Positions 1-5,627 of a stretch of DNA of 5,627 nt are shown piece after piece. The DNA is from Hydrogenophaga sp. (lineage in GTDB: Bacteria; Pseudomonadota; Gammaproteobacteria; Burkholderiales; Burkholderiaceae_C). The position numbers and the translations under genes are program-made. Numbering within the stretch: the first letter of the stretch is position 1; each line of letters starts with the position of its first letter. Below the pieces are notes generated by a model. It made no database searches. It worked only from the letters and a program-made list of their open reading frames with translations, and was not told the DNA's origin. Location: assembly GCA_018335615.1 (NCBI GenBank), contig JAGXRS010000165.1, positions 1 to 5,627 of the forward strand. The letters run 5' to 3'.

Positions 1-88
1 CCCAGCCCTCCCCCAGAGGGGGAGGGAGCCATACGGGGAGCAAGTTGGTATTCGGATGTGCCTCTTCCCCCTCTGGGGGAAGGCTGGG
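1..88. repeat. Nested GC-rich inverted repeat (REP-like palindrome pair)
   Basis: Two arms, about 1-29 and 60-88, are inverted copies of each other around a 30-base spacer. Pairing base n with base 89-n gives CCCAGCC (1-7) against GGCTGGG (82-88), and TCCCCCAGAGGGGGA (9-23) against its complement (66-80), with only a few mismatches or G-T wobbles. Each arm is also a hairpin by itself: 6-26 has a perfect 9-bp stem with an AGA loop, and 64-82 has a perfect 8-bp stem with a TCT loop. The element lies 63 bases past the stop codon of the leftward transporter gene, so it could end or stabilise that transcript, but it has no U-tract typical of a Rho-independent terminator. From memory, similar CCCCCAGAGGGGG palindromes are frequent between genes in Comamonadaceae; that is recall, not a search. 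The left arm begins at base 1, so the element may extend outside the window. Confidence 0.75.
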
Positions 89-150
89 ATGGGGGCTCGC
101 GTGAAGCAGCGTCCCCACCGCGAAGCACCCGGGCTCCCCAGGCGTTTACG

Positions 151-1110
151 TCAGGGATGCTCGGCATTCGCATGCACCTCGGTGATGCGCTTCTCCCGCC
201 GCACCACATACAGGCCGCTGCCGATGATGATGGCCGCGCCCAGCCAGGTGTGGGCCGCGGGCAGGCTCTGCCAGATCAGCCAGTCCAGCCCCAGGCCCCA
301 GGCCAGGGCGCTGTACTCGAACGGCGCCACCGCAGACGCCTGCCCATGGCGAAACGCTTCGGTGATCGCCAGCTGCCCACCGAAGCCGGTGATGGCCAGT
401 GCCAGCAACAGCCAGCCGTCGCCCGCAGCGATCGCCACCCACTGCGGGGCCGCCAGCGCACCAGCGCCCACGGCCATCATCAGCATCATCGACAGCACCA
501 CGCTCTCGCTGCTGTCGGTGCGGCTGACCAGCCGCCCGGTCACGGCCGTCACGGCGTAGCACAGCGCGGCCCCCAGCACCGCCAAGCCACCGGTGGTCAC
601 CAGCCCGGCCTGCAAATCGCCACCGCTGGGCCGCAGCGCGATCAGCACCCCCACGAAGCCGCCCGCAATCGCCCACCAGTGCGCGGGCGGCACGCGCTCC
701 TTCAGCACCGGCACCGACAGCAGGGTGATCAGCAACGGCGAAATGAAGAACAGCGTGTACGCGGCCGACAGTGGCAACTCACGCACGCCCAGCGTGAACA
801 GCGCCAGCATGGTGATGCCCAGCACCCCGCGCAGCAGGTGCAGGGGCCAGCGGATGCGCGCCACCGTGTGCCAAGCCCCACGCCAGGTGATGTACGCCAC
901 CACCAGCGGCAGCGCCGTGGCACCCCGCAACGCGGCGATCTGCAGCACCGGGTAGCGCGCCGACAAGGCCTTCAGCACCGCGTCCATCAACGCAAAGAAC
1001 CCCACCGCCACCAGCATGGCCACGATGCTGCGCAGGTTGCCGGACGGGTGGTGGTTGGAGGGGCGCATGGGTGGAGAGTGCTCGGAAGGCGGTGTCGAAA
1101 GGGGCGCCAT
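151..1110 (-). CDS. EamA/DMT-family inner-membrane transporter
   Basis: A 319-residue protein of the drug/metabolite transporter superfamily with two tandem EamA repeats and about ten membrane helices (roughly residues 27-48, 56-76, 93-109, 113-133, 143-160, 170-192, 203-222, 231-248, 257-280, 286-304). Family-like segments include FALMDAVLKALS followed by YPVLQIAALRG in the first repeat, the LFFISPLLITLLSVPVLKER segment at its end, and APFEYSALAWG in the second repeat. The basic C-terminal tail VVRREKR is as expected for a cytoplasmic end. The length is normal for the family, which exports or imports small metabolites such as amino acids, nucleosides or S-adenosylmethionine. The substrate cannot be read from the sequence. 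The start is uncertain: neither ATG 1110 nor the in-frame ATG at 1068 (residue 15) has a clear ribosome binding site, and residues 1-25 are proline-rich and unlike a helix. The gene is transcribed away from the divergent porin gene and appears to stand alone. Confidence 0.88.
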   Translation of the reverse strand: MAPLSTPPSEHSPPMRPSNHHPSGNLRSIVAMLVAVGFFALMDAVLKALSARYPVLQIAALRGATALPLVVAYITWRGAWHTVARIRWPLHLLRGVLGITMLALFTLGVRELPLSAAYTLFFISPLLITLLSVPVLKERVPPAHWWAIAGGFVGVLIALRPSGGDLQAGLVTTGGLAVLGAALCYAVTAVTGRLVSRTDSSESVVLSMMLMMAVGAGALAAPQWVAIAAGDGWLLLALAITGFGGQLAITEAFRHGQASAVAPFEYSALAWGLGLDWLIWQSLPAAHTWLGAAIIIGSGLYVVRREKRITEVHANAEHP

Positions 1111-1312
1111 TTCAGCACAGGCCGCCGTACCACGCTGTCGCGAACCACGGGGGCCGGGCGCACGGTCTGGCGGGCGTCGTTGAAATGGGGCCAGCGCTGG
1201 GGTGAGGTGAGGTGCCGGCCTATGTGGCTAAACAGCAACTGCCACAAGCCCTCCTAGATCAAACATCCTCACGAACTGCACAAGGTCCAAGCACACCGAT
1301 CCAAATTTGCTT

Positions 1313-1343
1313 ACAGTGAAGGCACTGTTTGTCGGCCAAACAG
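1313..1343 (+). promoter_or_regulatory. Two overlapping dyads upstream of the porin gene
   Basis: Two perfect inverted repeats share bases. ACAGTG (1313-1318) pairs with CACTGT (1323-1328) across AAGG, and CTGTTTG (1325-1331) pairs with CAAACAG (1337-1343) across TCGGC. Because CTGT (1325-1328) belongs to both, the two hairpins cannot form together in one RNA. In DNA they could instead be neighbouring operator sites. They lie 72-102 bases upstream of the porin start codon. Whether they are transcribed depends on an unmapped promoter. The repeats are directly visible; a regulatory role is inference, and short dyads do arise by chance. Confidence 0.35.
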
Positions 1344-1402
1344 GTTCCCTCGCGCGCGTGGGGGCAAAACCCTTTGCCGATGCGATCCAGGTCTCACTTT
1401 TT

Positions 1403-1408
1403 AAAGGA
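1403..1408 (+). promoter_or_regulatory. Ribosome binding site of the porin gene
   Basis: AAAGGA lies six bases before the ATG at 1415. It selects this start over the longer in-frame reading that begins with TTG at 1307, which would put 36 non-signal-like residues in front of the signal peptide. Confidence 0.8.
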
Positions 1409-1414
1409 CGGAAA

Positions 1415-2386
1415 ATGAAAAAGTCTCTCATCGCCATCGCTGTGATCGCCGCAGCCGGAGCAGCTTCTGCTCAATCCAATGTCACCCTGTACGGCGTGGC
1501 CGATGTCTGGGTTGGCAAGACCAAGAACGGTGACGCCGAAATGGGCAGCGGTGGCCTGGCCGCGAGCCGCCTGGGCTTCATCGGTACCGAAGACCTGGGC
1601 GGTGGCCTGAAGGCCCACTTCAATTTTGAACAGACCATTTCGCTGGACAACGGTGCCGCATCGGGCTTCGACCGCCAGGCCAACGTCGGCTTCAGCGGTG
1701 GCTTCGGCACCGTGAAGCTGGGCCGCAGCTTCACCGCGTTGGACGACATCCACGGCGCCGCCAACAGCGCTTTCGACTCCGCGCTGGCCGCCACCGGCAC
1801 CGTCTGGGTGGGGTACACCAGCAGCGCCAATTCACAAATCTATTACGCGTCCCCCGAGGTCTCCGGCCTGAGCGGTGCCGTGGGCTTCACTCTCAGTGGC
1901 GACCAGGCCAAGACCGCCCCGGCTACCGCCACCAACGACATCACCAGCCTGCACCTGAAGTACAACAACGGCCCTGTCTTTGCGGGCTTTGCGTACCAGA
2001 ACGAGAAGCAGATCGTGGGCGCCTCCGTCAAGCACATGTTGCTCAACGCCACCTACGATCTGGGCATGGCCACCGCCAAGGCATCCTTCAGAACCGTGAA
2101 GAACCCCGTGGGTGATATTTTCATCAACCCCAAGGCCACTGAGTACCACCTGGGTCTGGACTACCCCGTCAACAGCAACCTGACCCTCTCGGCGGGCTTT
2201 GCCAAGTCGGATACCGAAGCCAGCAACGGCGTCCGGACTGGCAAGTCTCGCCGCTCTGTCGGTTACGACTTCGCGGCCGGTTACAGCCTGTCCAAGCGCA
2301 CCACCATGTACGGTGGCTTGAATGTCACCAGAACCAATGGCGTGAGAGACAACTTCGTTGCCGCCGGCGTGAACCACACGTTCTGA
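1415..2386 (+). CDS. Gram-negative general porin (Burkholderiales type)
   Basis: A 323-residue precursor of a trimeric outer-membrane porin, the passive channel for small hydrophilic solutes. Residues 1-19 form a classic signal peptide (MKKSL, then a hydrophobic core), cleaved after ASA to give a mature protein starting QSNVTLYGVAD, the hallmark first strand of Burkholderiales porins. Other family segments are SRLGFIGTEDLGGGLKAHF, FDRQANVGFSGGFGTVKLGR, YYASPEVSGLSGAVGF and, near the end, LSKRTTMYGGLNVTR. The protein ends in GVNHTF, so it has the C-terminal phenylalanine recognised by the BAM insertion machinery. The arginines in SRLGF (residue 52) and LGR (residue 104) are likely counterparts of the basic pore-lining residues of anion-selective relatives such as Omp32 of Delftia acidovorans; this is by analogy, not modelled. 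The mature length of about 304 residues is slightly short for the family, suggesting shortened loops. The gene stands alone, with its own leader and a strong terminator. Confidence 0.95.
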   Translation: MKKSLIAIAVIAAAGAASAQSNVTLYGVADVWVGKTKNGDAEMGSGGLAASRLGFIGTEDLGGGLKAHFNFEQTISLDNGAASGFDRQANVGFSGGFGTVKLGRSFTALDDIHGAANSAFDSALAATGTVWVGYTSSANSQIYYASPEVSGLSGAVGFTLSGDQAKTAPATATNDITSLHLKYNNGPVFAGFAYQNEKQIVGASVKHMLLNATYDLGMATAKASFRTVKNPVGDIFINPKATEYHLGLDYPVNSNLTLSAGFAKSDTEASNGVRTGKSRRSVGYDFAAGYSLSKRTTMYGGLNVTRTNGVRDNFVAAGVNHTF

Positions 2387-2403
2387 GTTTTCGACTTCAC
2401 GGC

Positions 2404-2449
2404 GCGAGCGGTACCAGCAAGGCCGCTCGCTTCAAGCTCCGCCGGGAGC
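2404..2449 (+). repeat. Two small hairpins just after the porin stop
   Basis: GCGAGCGG (2404-2411) pairs perfectly with CCGCTCGC (2423-2430) across 11 bases, and GCTCC (2436-2440) pairs with GGAGC (2445-2449) across GCCG. Neither is followed by a T-run, so they are not terminators by themselves. They sit between the porin stop codon and the main terminator and may protect the 3' end of the porin mRNA from exonucleases; that role is inference. Confidence 0.5.
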
Positions 2450-2450
2450 A

Positions 2451-2489
2451 ACCAAAAAAAATGGCCTCATCGAGGCCATTTTTTTTGGT
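2451..2489. terminator. Bidirectional Rho-independent terminator between convergent genes
   Basis: A perfect 18-bp inverted repeat, ACCAAAAAAAATGGCCTC (2451-2468) and its complement (2472-2489), surrounds the three-base loop ATC. The GC-rich core ATGGCCTC/GAGGCCAT is flanked by eight A on the left and eight T on the right, so each strand gives a stem followed by a U-tract. It starts 65 bases past the porin stop codon and lies about 77 bases past the stop of the opposing lipoprotein gene, so it should end both transcripts and prevent read-through into the antisense strand. Confidence 0.93.
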
Positions 2490-2501
2490 CTGCCCTGTTG
2501 A

Positions 2502-2550
2502 GGGTGCGCAGTGGGTAGATTCCATTCCACCGCGCACCCATCAAGGGTGC
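2502..2550. repeat. Alternative hairpins downstream of the lipoprotein gene
   Basis: GGGTGCGC (2502-2509) is the perfect inverse of GCGCACCC (2532-2539), and inside this stem GTGG (2511-2514) pairs with CCAC (2527-2530). The arm GCACCC (2534-2539) can instead pair with GGGTGC (2545-2550) across ATCAA, so AGGGTGC occurs twice in direct orientation (2501 and 2544) around one complementary arm. No U-tract follows on either strand. It is part of the 3' untranslated region of the leftward lipoprotein transcript, or spacer DNA. Confidence 0.5.
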
Positions 2551-2566
2551 ATCAATCGGCTAACGA

Positions 2567-3208
2567 TCAGGTGGCCGCAGCGCCCGTGGGCAGCGGTGTC
2601 ACGGTGATCACGCTACCGCCTACGCTGATGGTGGCGCCGCCATTGGGGGCCGCCGTCACCGTGACCGAGATGGTCTTGTTGCCTGCCGTGATCTGCATGG
2701 TGCCCAGCGTCAGCACGATCGGCACGTTAACCGTGGAGCCTACGGCAGCATTCACCACGGGCAGGGTGATATTGCATGGGCTCTGAACGAAGGTTTGCCC
2801 CACAGTCCAGTTTTGGGTAAAGATGCCCGTGGATTCGGTCACGCGAAAGAGGCAAGAGCCCGCTTCAATGACGCCCGTCACGCTATCAGAGCCAGAGGTC
2901 AGTTTGAAACCGGCAAACTCATTGCCCGAGGCGTCGGGTTTTTGGGTGATTTCCAGAACCGAGCCTGCTGGGGCCGTGGCGTTACCGGAGGTGCCGACGA
3001 AGGTCAGCTCAGTGGGCAGCGTGAAGGTGGCACCACTCGCCGCAGCCACCAACACCTTTGTGGTGTCAATCGTTGCAGGGCTAACGGCGGTCACGGCGTC
3101 CGTTTTCACCACCAAGTCAGGCGCGCCACCACCACCGCAGCCCACCAGAGCCAGGGCGCTGCCAGCCATCACCAAGCCGGCCATCAGTTTGTTCAGTCGA
3201 AGTTTCAT
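2567..3208 (-). CDS. Putative secreted lipoprotein of unknown function
   Basis: A 213-residue protein with a clear lipoprotein signal: basic N-terminus MKLRLNK, a hydrophobic core, and the lipobox LVGC with the lipid-accepting cysteine at residue 24. The next residues are GGGG, a flexible tether, and position +2 is glycine rather than aspartate, so outer-membrane sorting is expected. The mature part is rich in Thr, Val, Ser, Gly and Ala, with alternating hydrophobic segments (for example VPIVLTLG and TISVTVTAAP), as in an all-beta, immunoglobulin-like domain. Cysteines 119 and 145 are the only other cysteines and could form a disulfide. No catalytic motif is visible and I do not recognise the family. 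The start is supported by AGAGGA (3217-3222) eight bases before the ATG. The gene follows the large YjbH-like gene on the same strand after about 190 bases and ends at the shared bidirectional terminator. Confidence 0.82.
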   Translation of the reverse strand: MKLRLNKLMAGLVMAGSALALVGCGGGGAPDLVVKTDAVTAVSPATIDTTKVLVAAASGATFTLPTELTFVGTSGNATAPAGSVLEITQKPDASGNEFAGFKLTSGSDSVTGVIEAGSCLFRVTESTGIFTQNWTVGQTFVQSPCNITLPVVNAAVGSTVNVPIVLTLGTMQITAGNKTISVTVTAAPNGGATISVGGSVITVTPLPTGAAAT

Positions 3209-3400
3209 AGCACATTTCCTCTATCAAAAAGTTGAGCCAAGGCCGGAGCAGCCCCGTGCGTCATGGTAACGGTCGCTTACGTTTAGGTGTACGCTGCAGC
3301 CAAAAATAGTTCATTGTGTCAGCAAGTGAGCGCAAAACCAGTTGGTTTTTTTCTACTTCGCGCCACATTGATGCGGGCTTCCCGCGCGCTCGCCGCCGCT
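3209..3400. other. Gap between the YjbH-like gene and the lipoprotein gene
   Basis: These 192 bases are more AT-rich in the middle (about 3260-3360) than the flanking genes and probably contain the promoter of the lipoprotein gene. I could not pick a convincing -35/-10 pair; TATTTT on the minus strand near 3307-3312 is a weak -10 candidate only. Two weak stems are present: GCGGG/CCCGC with a CTT loop (3373-3385), just after the YjbH-like stop codon, and AAAACC/GGTTTT (3334-3349). Neither has a proper U-tract in the leftward direction, so there is no strong terminator and read-through from the upstream gene is possible. Confidence 0.45.
3217..3222 (-). promoter_or_regulatory. Ribosome binding site of the lipoprotein gene
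   Basis: On the minus strand AGAGGA sits eight bases before the ATG whose complement is at 3206-3208. This good match and spacing fixes the start used for the lipoprotein. Confidence 0.75.
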
Positions 3401-5611
3401 TCAGGGTTTGGCTCGCTGCAAAGCCGCCCGCATGGCATGGCGGTTGGCCCACATGTCCACCGGGCCGCTGCGGTCGTGGTTGGTGATGTCGGTCCACACC
3501 CCGTGGCGCGGCATGGGCACCTCGGCATAACCGGACGTGAGCCGGTTGTCGCTCTCGCCCACTTTGGTCTTCACACCCCACGCCATGCGGTCCTGGCCGC
3601 GCACGTTGCCCCAGCCGGTGTCGGCGCCGCCCTTGGGCCCCAGCGGCACCGAGACTTGAAACCCGGCAAACCGCCGTTTGGGCATGCTGGCGGTGCTGCC
3701 TTTGCTCTCGTTGACCAGAAAGCTCAGCTTGTAGTCGCCAAACCAGTGGTGGCTGGCGAGCTTGAAGCCCGTGTCGCCGGCCAGAAAGGTGCCCGCGGTG
3801 CCTTCCAGTTGCCAGTTGCCCGGCAGCACCGAGTGGCGCACGCTCAGCAGCGCCGGGTTTTCCGTGGTCTGAACGCCCGCTGCGTTGCTGCGGCTGTAAG
3901 CGCCCACGGTGCCGCCCACGCGCCAGTCGCCCAGGGTGTTCACCCACACCGCATCCAGCTGGCCGCCGCGGCTGTAGCTGTTGATGGCGCCCACCGATGC
4001 CTGCACCGCCACGTTTTGGGCCACCGGCGTGTCCACGGTGCGCATGTAGCTCAGCAGCGCCTGGTCCACCGTGGCCTTGGGGTGGCCCAGCCGGTAGAAC
4101 GGCCCGTTCTTGTCGAAATCTTCCGAGCGCGCCACGGGCAGCAGCACATTGCCTTGCCACATCCAGCCTTTGCCCCACTGGCCCAGGGGGGTGATGTCGC
4201 CCAGTTGCACTTGTGCGCCCACGTCCAACGCCGCCGAATAGTCGGCCAAGCCGTACTCGGTGCCAATGGTCGAGCGGATGTTGGCACCCAGTTCAATCTG
4301 TGGCTTCCAGGCGTAGGGCGCGGCCTTGCTCACCAGGGTGTCCACCTGGCCCGCCGTCTGGGCGGTTTGCAGCCGCTGGGGCAGCGCCGGGCCGCTGAAG
4401 AAGCGCAGCGCCAGGCCACCGTCGCAGCTGTCCTGGCCCATGGCAAAGCTGTTCAGGCAGCTGCGGCTGGTGTGCACGCTGGTGGTGGGCTGCCCCATGT
4501 AGGTCAGGCTCAGCACCACCTCGGCCTCGTCCGCTTCCTGGCCCAGCATCCACTGCACCAAGCCGGCGCCCAGTGCCTGCTGGTGGTCTTGGCGCCAGCC
4601 CACCGGGTCTGCCTGCACCCACCACAGCACGGGTTGGCCGTTGGCCGCGGGCACCGCCGCGATGTGGATGTTGGCAAAGCCGTTGTCCGCCAGCCGGCTT
4701 GAAAGGGCCAGCGCCCGCTGGTCCACCGTGGCGGTGGTGGTGTCTGTCGGACTGGCTGCCCAGGCAGGCTGCTGCTTCTGGCTGGCCAGGCGCAGCTTCT
4801 TGTCCATCTGAAAGCGCAGCGCCGCGGTGAACTGGTTGCTTTGCTGGTGTGCGGGGCCGCTGAGCTTGTGGCTGTAGCCCAGCTGCAAGTCCATGTCGCG
4901 TGTCAGCGGCTGCAGGTAATGCGCGCCCACGCGCCGCGCCTGCGTGTCCGACTCCACCACCACCGCCAGCTGCTCGTTCACGCGCAGCGTCAGGTTGCCA
5001 AACACGCCATCCATCAGCGGGCGGCCCTTGCTGCCTTTGCTCAAGCCCAGCGAAGCATCCACCGGGCCATAGCTGCTCGTGCCCACGGCATACAGCTGCT
5101 GGTAGTTCACCGCCGCTCCGCCGTAGTCCGTGAAGCCGACGGCCATGCGGGTGTTGTAGGGCAGGGTGAAGGGCAGCTGGTATTTGCCGCTCAGCGACAA
5201 GTCGCGCGTCGAGGCGGGGCACAGCGTCTTGCTCAGGAAGCTGTTGCACTGCACGTTGCCGTCGTATGTCAGCCGCCCCACCAGTTCCAGCCCTGGCAAC
5301 ACGCCAAACCCCCAGTTCAGCCCCCCAAACACACCGATGCCCGGATGCCGGCGCGCCTGCTCCGGAATGCTGTTGGTGATGGCCAGCGTGGTGCTCTTGA
5401 AGGGCAGCACATCGGCCGTGGGCGTGTTGATGGCCCCGGTGTAGCCTGCTGGCGACATCTGGAACGTGTCGGGCAGCGATGTACCCCCGGCCACGCTGGT
5501 GACCGTGGTGGCACACAAGGCCAGCACCGCCCATGCCACGGCGCTGTAAGGGGCCGGGTGGGGTGCGCGAGCCATTTTGCGAGGGGTGGAGCGTGCGGTG
5601 CTGAAGGCCAT
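3401..5611 (-). CDS. YjbH-family outer-membrane beta-barrel protein
   Basis: A 736-residue protein that I assign to the YjbH/GfcD family, outer-membrane proteins linked in enterobacteria to exopolysaccharide or capsule production. Supporting features are the N-terminal motif AGYTGAINTPTADVLPF (residues 55-71); VGRLTYDG (111-118) and RDLSLSGKYQLPF (136-148); a central soluble alpha/beta section (about 293-375), with a helix at VDQRALALSSRLADNGF and a later ALGAGL segment; and a long C-terminal stretch of alternating strands including FGDYKLSFLV (624-633) and RFAGFQVSVPLGP (647-659). The length is close to that of E. coli YjbH (about 700). Residues 14-43 look like a signal peptide. The chosen ATG and the in-frame ATG at residue 13 both lack a clear ribosome binding site, and the frame stays open to the window edge 16 bases further upstream, so the true start could be outside. 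There are two close cysteine pairs, 122/131 and 385/396. The protein ends RAKP, without the usual terminal aromatic of simple barrels. No yjbE, yjbF or yjbG is visible. Confidence 0.82.
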   Translation of the reverse strand: MAFSTARSTPRKMARAPHPAPYSAVAWAVLALCATTVTSVAGGTSLPDTFQMSPAGYTGAINTPTADVLPFKSTTLAITNSIPEQARRHPGIGVFGGLNWGFGVLPGLELVGRLTYDGNVQCNSFLSKTLCPASTRDLSLSGKYQLPFTLPYNTRMAVGFTDYGGAAVNYQQLYAVGTSSYGPVDASLGLSKGSKGRPLMDGVFGNLTLRVNEQLAVVVESDTQARRVGAHYLQPLTRDMDLQLGYSHKLSGPAHQQSNQFTAALRFQMDKKLRLASQKQQPAWAASPTDTTTATVDQRALALSSRLADNGFANIHIAAVPAANGQPVLWWVQADPVGWRQDHQQALGAGLVQWMLGQEADEAEVVLSLTYMGQPTTSVHTSRSCLNSFAMGQDSCDGGLALRFFSGPALPQRLQTAQTAGQVDTLVSKAAPYAWKPQIELGANIRSTIGTEYGLADYSAALDVGAQVQLGDITPLGQWGKGWMWQGNVLLPVARSEDFDKNGPFYRLGHPKATVDQALLSYMRTVDTPVAQNVAVQASVGAINSYSRGGQLDAVWVNTLGDWRVGGTVGAYSRSNAAGVQTTENPALLSVRHSVLPGNWQLEGTAGTFLAGDTGFKLASHHWFGDYKLSFLVNESKGSTASMPKRRFAGFQVSVPLGPKGGADTGWGNVRGQDRMAWGVKTKVGESDNRLTSGYAEVPMPRHGVWTDITNHDRSGPVDMWANRHAMRAALQRAKP

Positions 5612-5627
5612 GGTCGATGAAATGGGT

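Larger units (their letters stand above)
1111..1414. other. Divergent intergenic region between transporter and porin genes
   Basis: This stretch of about 300 bases separates the start of the leftward transporter gene from the rightward porin gene and must hold both promoters. I see no gene in it. The transporter-proximal part (about 1111-1255) is GC-rich and featureless to the eye. The porin-proximal part (about 1256-1414) is more AT-rich and contains the palindrome CAAATTTG (1302-1309) and the overlapping dyads described separately. I could not find a convincing sigma-70 promoter pair for either gene. TACAGT at 1312-1317 is a possible weak -10 for the porin gene but lacks a good -35 at normal spacing. 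Confidence 0.6.

Noticed and set aside
58..1257. Plus-strand open frame of 399 codons across the transporter gene
   Set aside because: It is full of His, Arg, Gln and Gly, begins inside the left repeat, and lies antisense to a clear ten-helix transporter. It is a high-GC shadow frame.
1307..1414. Longer porin start at TTG 1307
   Set aside because: It would bury the signal peptide behind 36 residues and has no suitable ribosome binding site, whereas ATG 1415 has AAAGGA at six bases and begins a textbook signal peptide.
3334..3349. AAAACC/GGTTTT stem as a terminator of the YjbH-like gene
   Set aside because: The stem is only six base pairs with two G-C pairs, and in the leftward direction it is followed by GCGC rather than a full U-tract.
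3293..3350. A sigma-70 promoter for the lipoprotein gene
   Set aside because: TATTTT and several TTG-type hexamers are present on the minus strand, but no pair has both acceptable sequence and 16-18 base spacing, so no promoter is called.
3261..4178. Minus-strand open frame of 305 codons reaching past the YjbH-like stop codon
   Set aside because: The idea of a frameshifted C-terminal extension was considered, but its translation is low-complexity and the YjbH-like frame is intact with family motifs up to near its own stop.
3287..4702. Long open frame of 471 codons on the plus strand, antisense to the YjbH-like gene
   Set aside because: It is rich in His, Ala, Arg, Gln and Val without any domain, runs opposite a well-supported gene, and has the composition expected of the antisense of GC-rich codons. 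It has no ribosome binding site or family-like motif.
4293..5534. Minus-strand open frame of 413 codons in another frame of the YjbH-like gene
   Set aside because: Same strand but a different frame from a recognised protein; its translation is Ala, Gly, Arg and His rich and has no recognisable domain.
1..5627. CRISPR array, tRNA or rRNA genes, insertion sequence, phage or defence genes
   Set aside because: No regularly spaced direct repeats, cloverleaf-like segments, transposase or integrase motifs, or nuclease or helicase domains were seen; the four real genes are ordinary envelope or transport genes.

Overview
The window looks like chromosomal DNA of a GC-rich Gram-negative betaproteobacterium, most likely a member of the Comamonadaceae (Burkholderiales; Acidovorax-like). 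The reasons are the high-GC codon use, a Burkholderiales-type trimeric porin whose mature end begins QSNVTLYGVAD, and a GC-rich palindrome at the left edge of a kind I recall from intergenic regions of this family. This placement is inference from sequence style; no database was searched.

Layout, left to right. Positions 1-88 hold a nested inverted repeat, each arm of which is itself a hairpin. Next is a leftward gene for a ten-helix EamA/DMT-family inner-membrane transporter (151-1110). A divergent intergenic region of about 300 bases (1111-1414) follows; its porin-proximal part carries overlapping dyads. A rightward porin gene (1415-2386) comes next. A short convergent intergenic region contains several hairpins and a perfect 18-bp stem flanked by A8 and T8 that should terminate transcription in both directions. 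The right half is leftward. It contains a small lipoprotein of unknown function (2567-3208) and, upstream of it on the same strand, a large YjbH-family outer-membrane protein (3401-5611) whose reading frame is still open at the right edge of the window.

Three of the four genes encode envelope proteins that are exported or placed in the outer membrane (porin, lipoprotein, YjbH-like protein), and the fourth is an inner-membrane transporter. Nothing shows that they form one pathway. The transporter and porin are divergent. The porin and lipoprotein are convergent and share a terminator. The YjbH-like gene and the lipoprotein gene are co-directional but about 190 bases apart, so co-transcription is possible but unproven. 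YjbH proteins are usually linked to exopolysaccharide production, with YjbE/F/G partners; none of these is visible here, though they could lie beyond the right edge.

I found no RNA genes, CRISPR array, transposase, integrase, toxin-antitoxin pair or defence system. I see no convincing sign of a previously undescribed multi-gene system. The most interesting leads are the structured non-coding elements, the isolated YjbH-like gene with its two cysteine pairs, and the unassigned lipoprotein.
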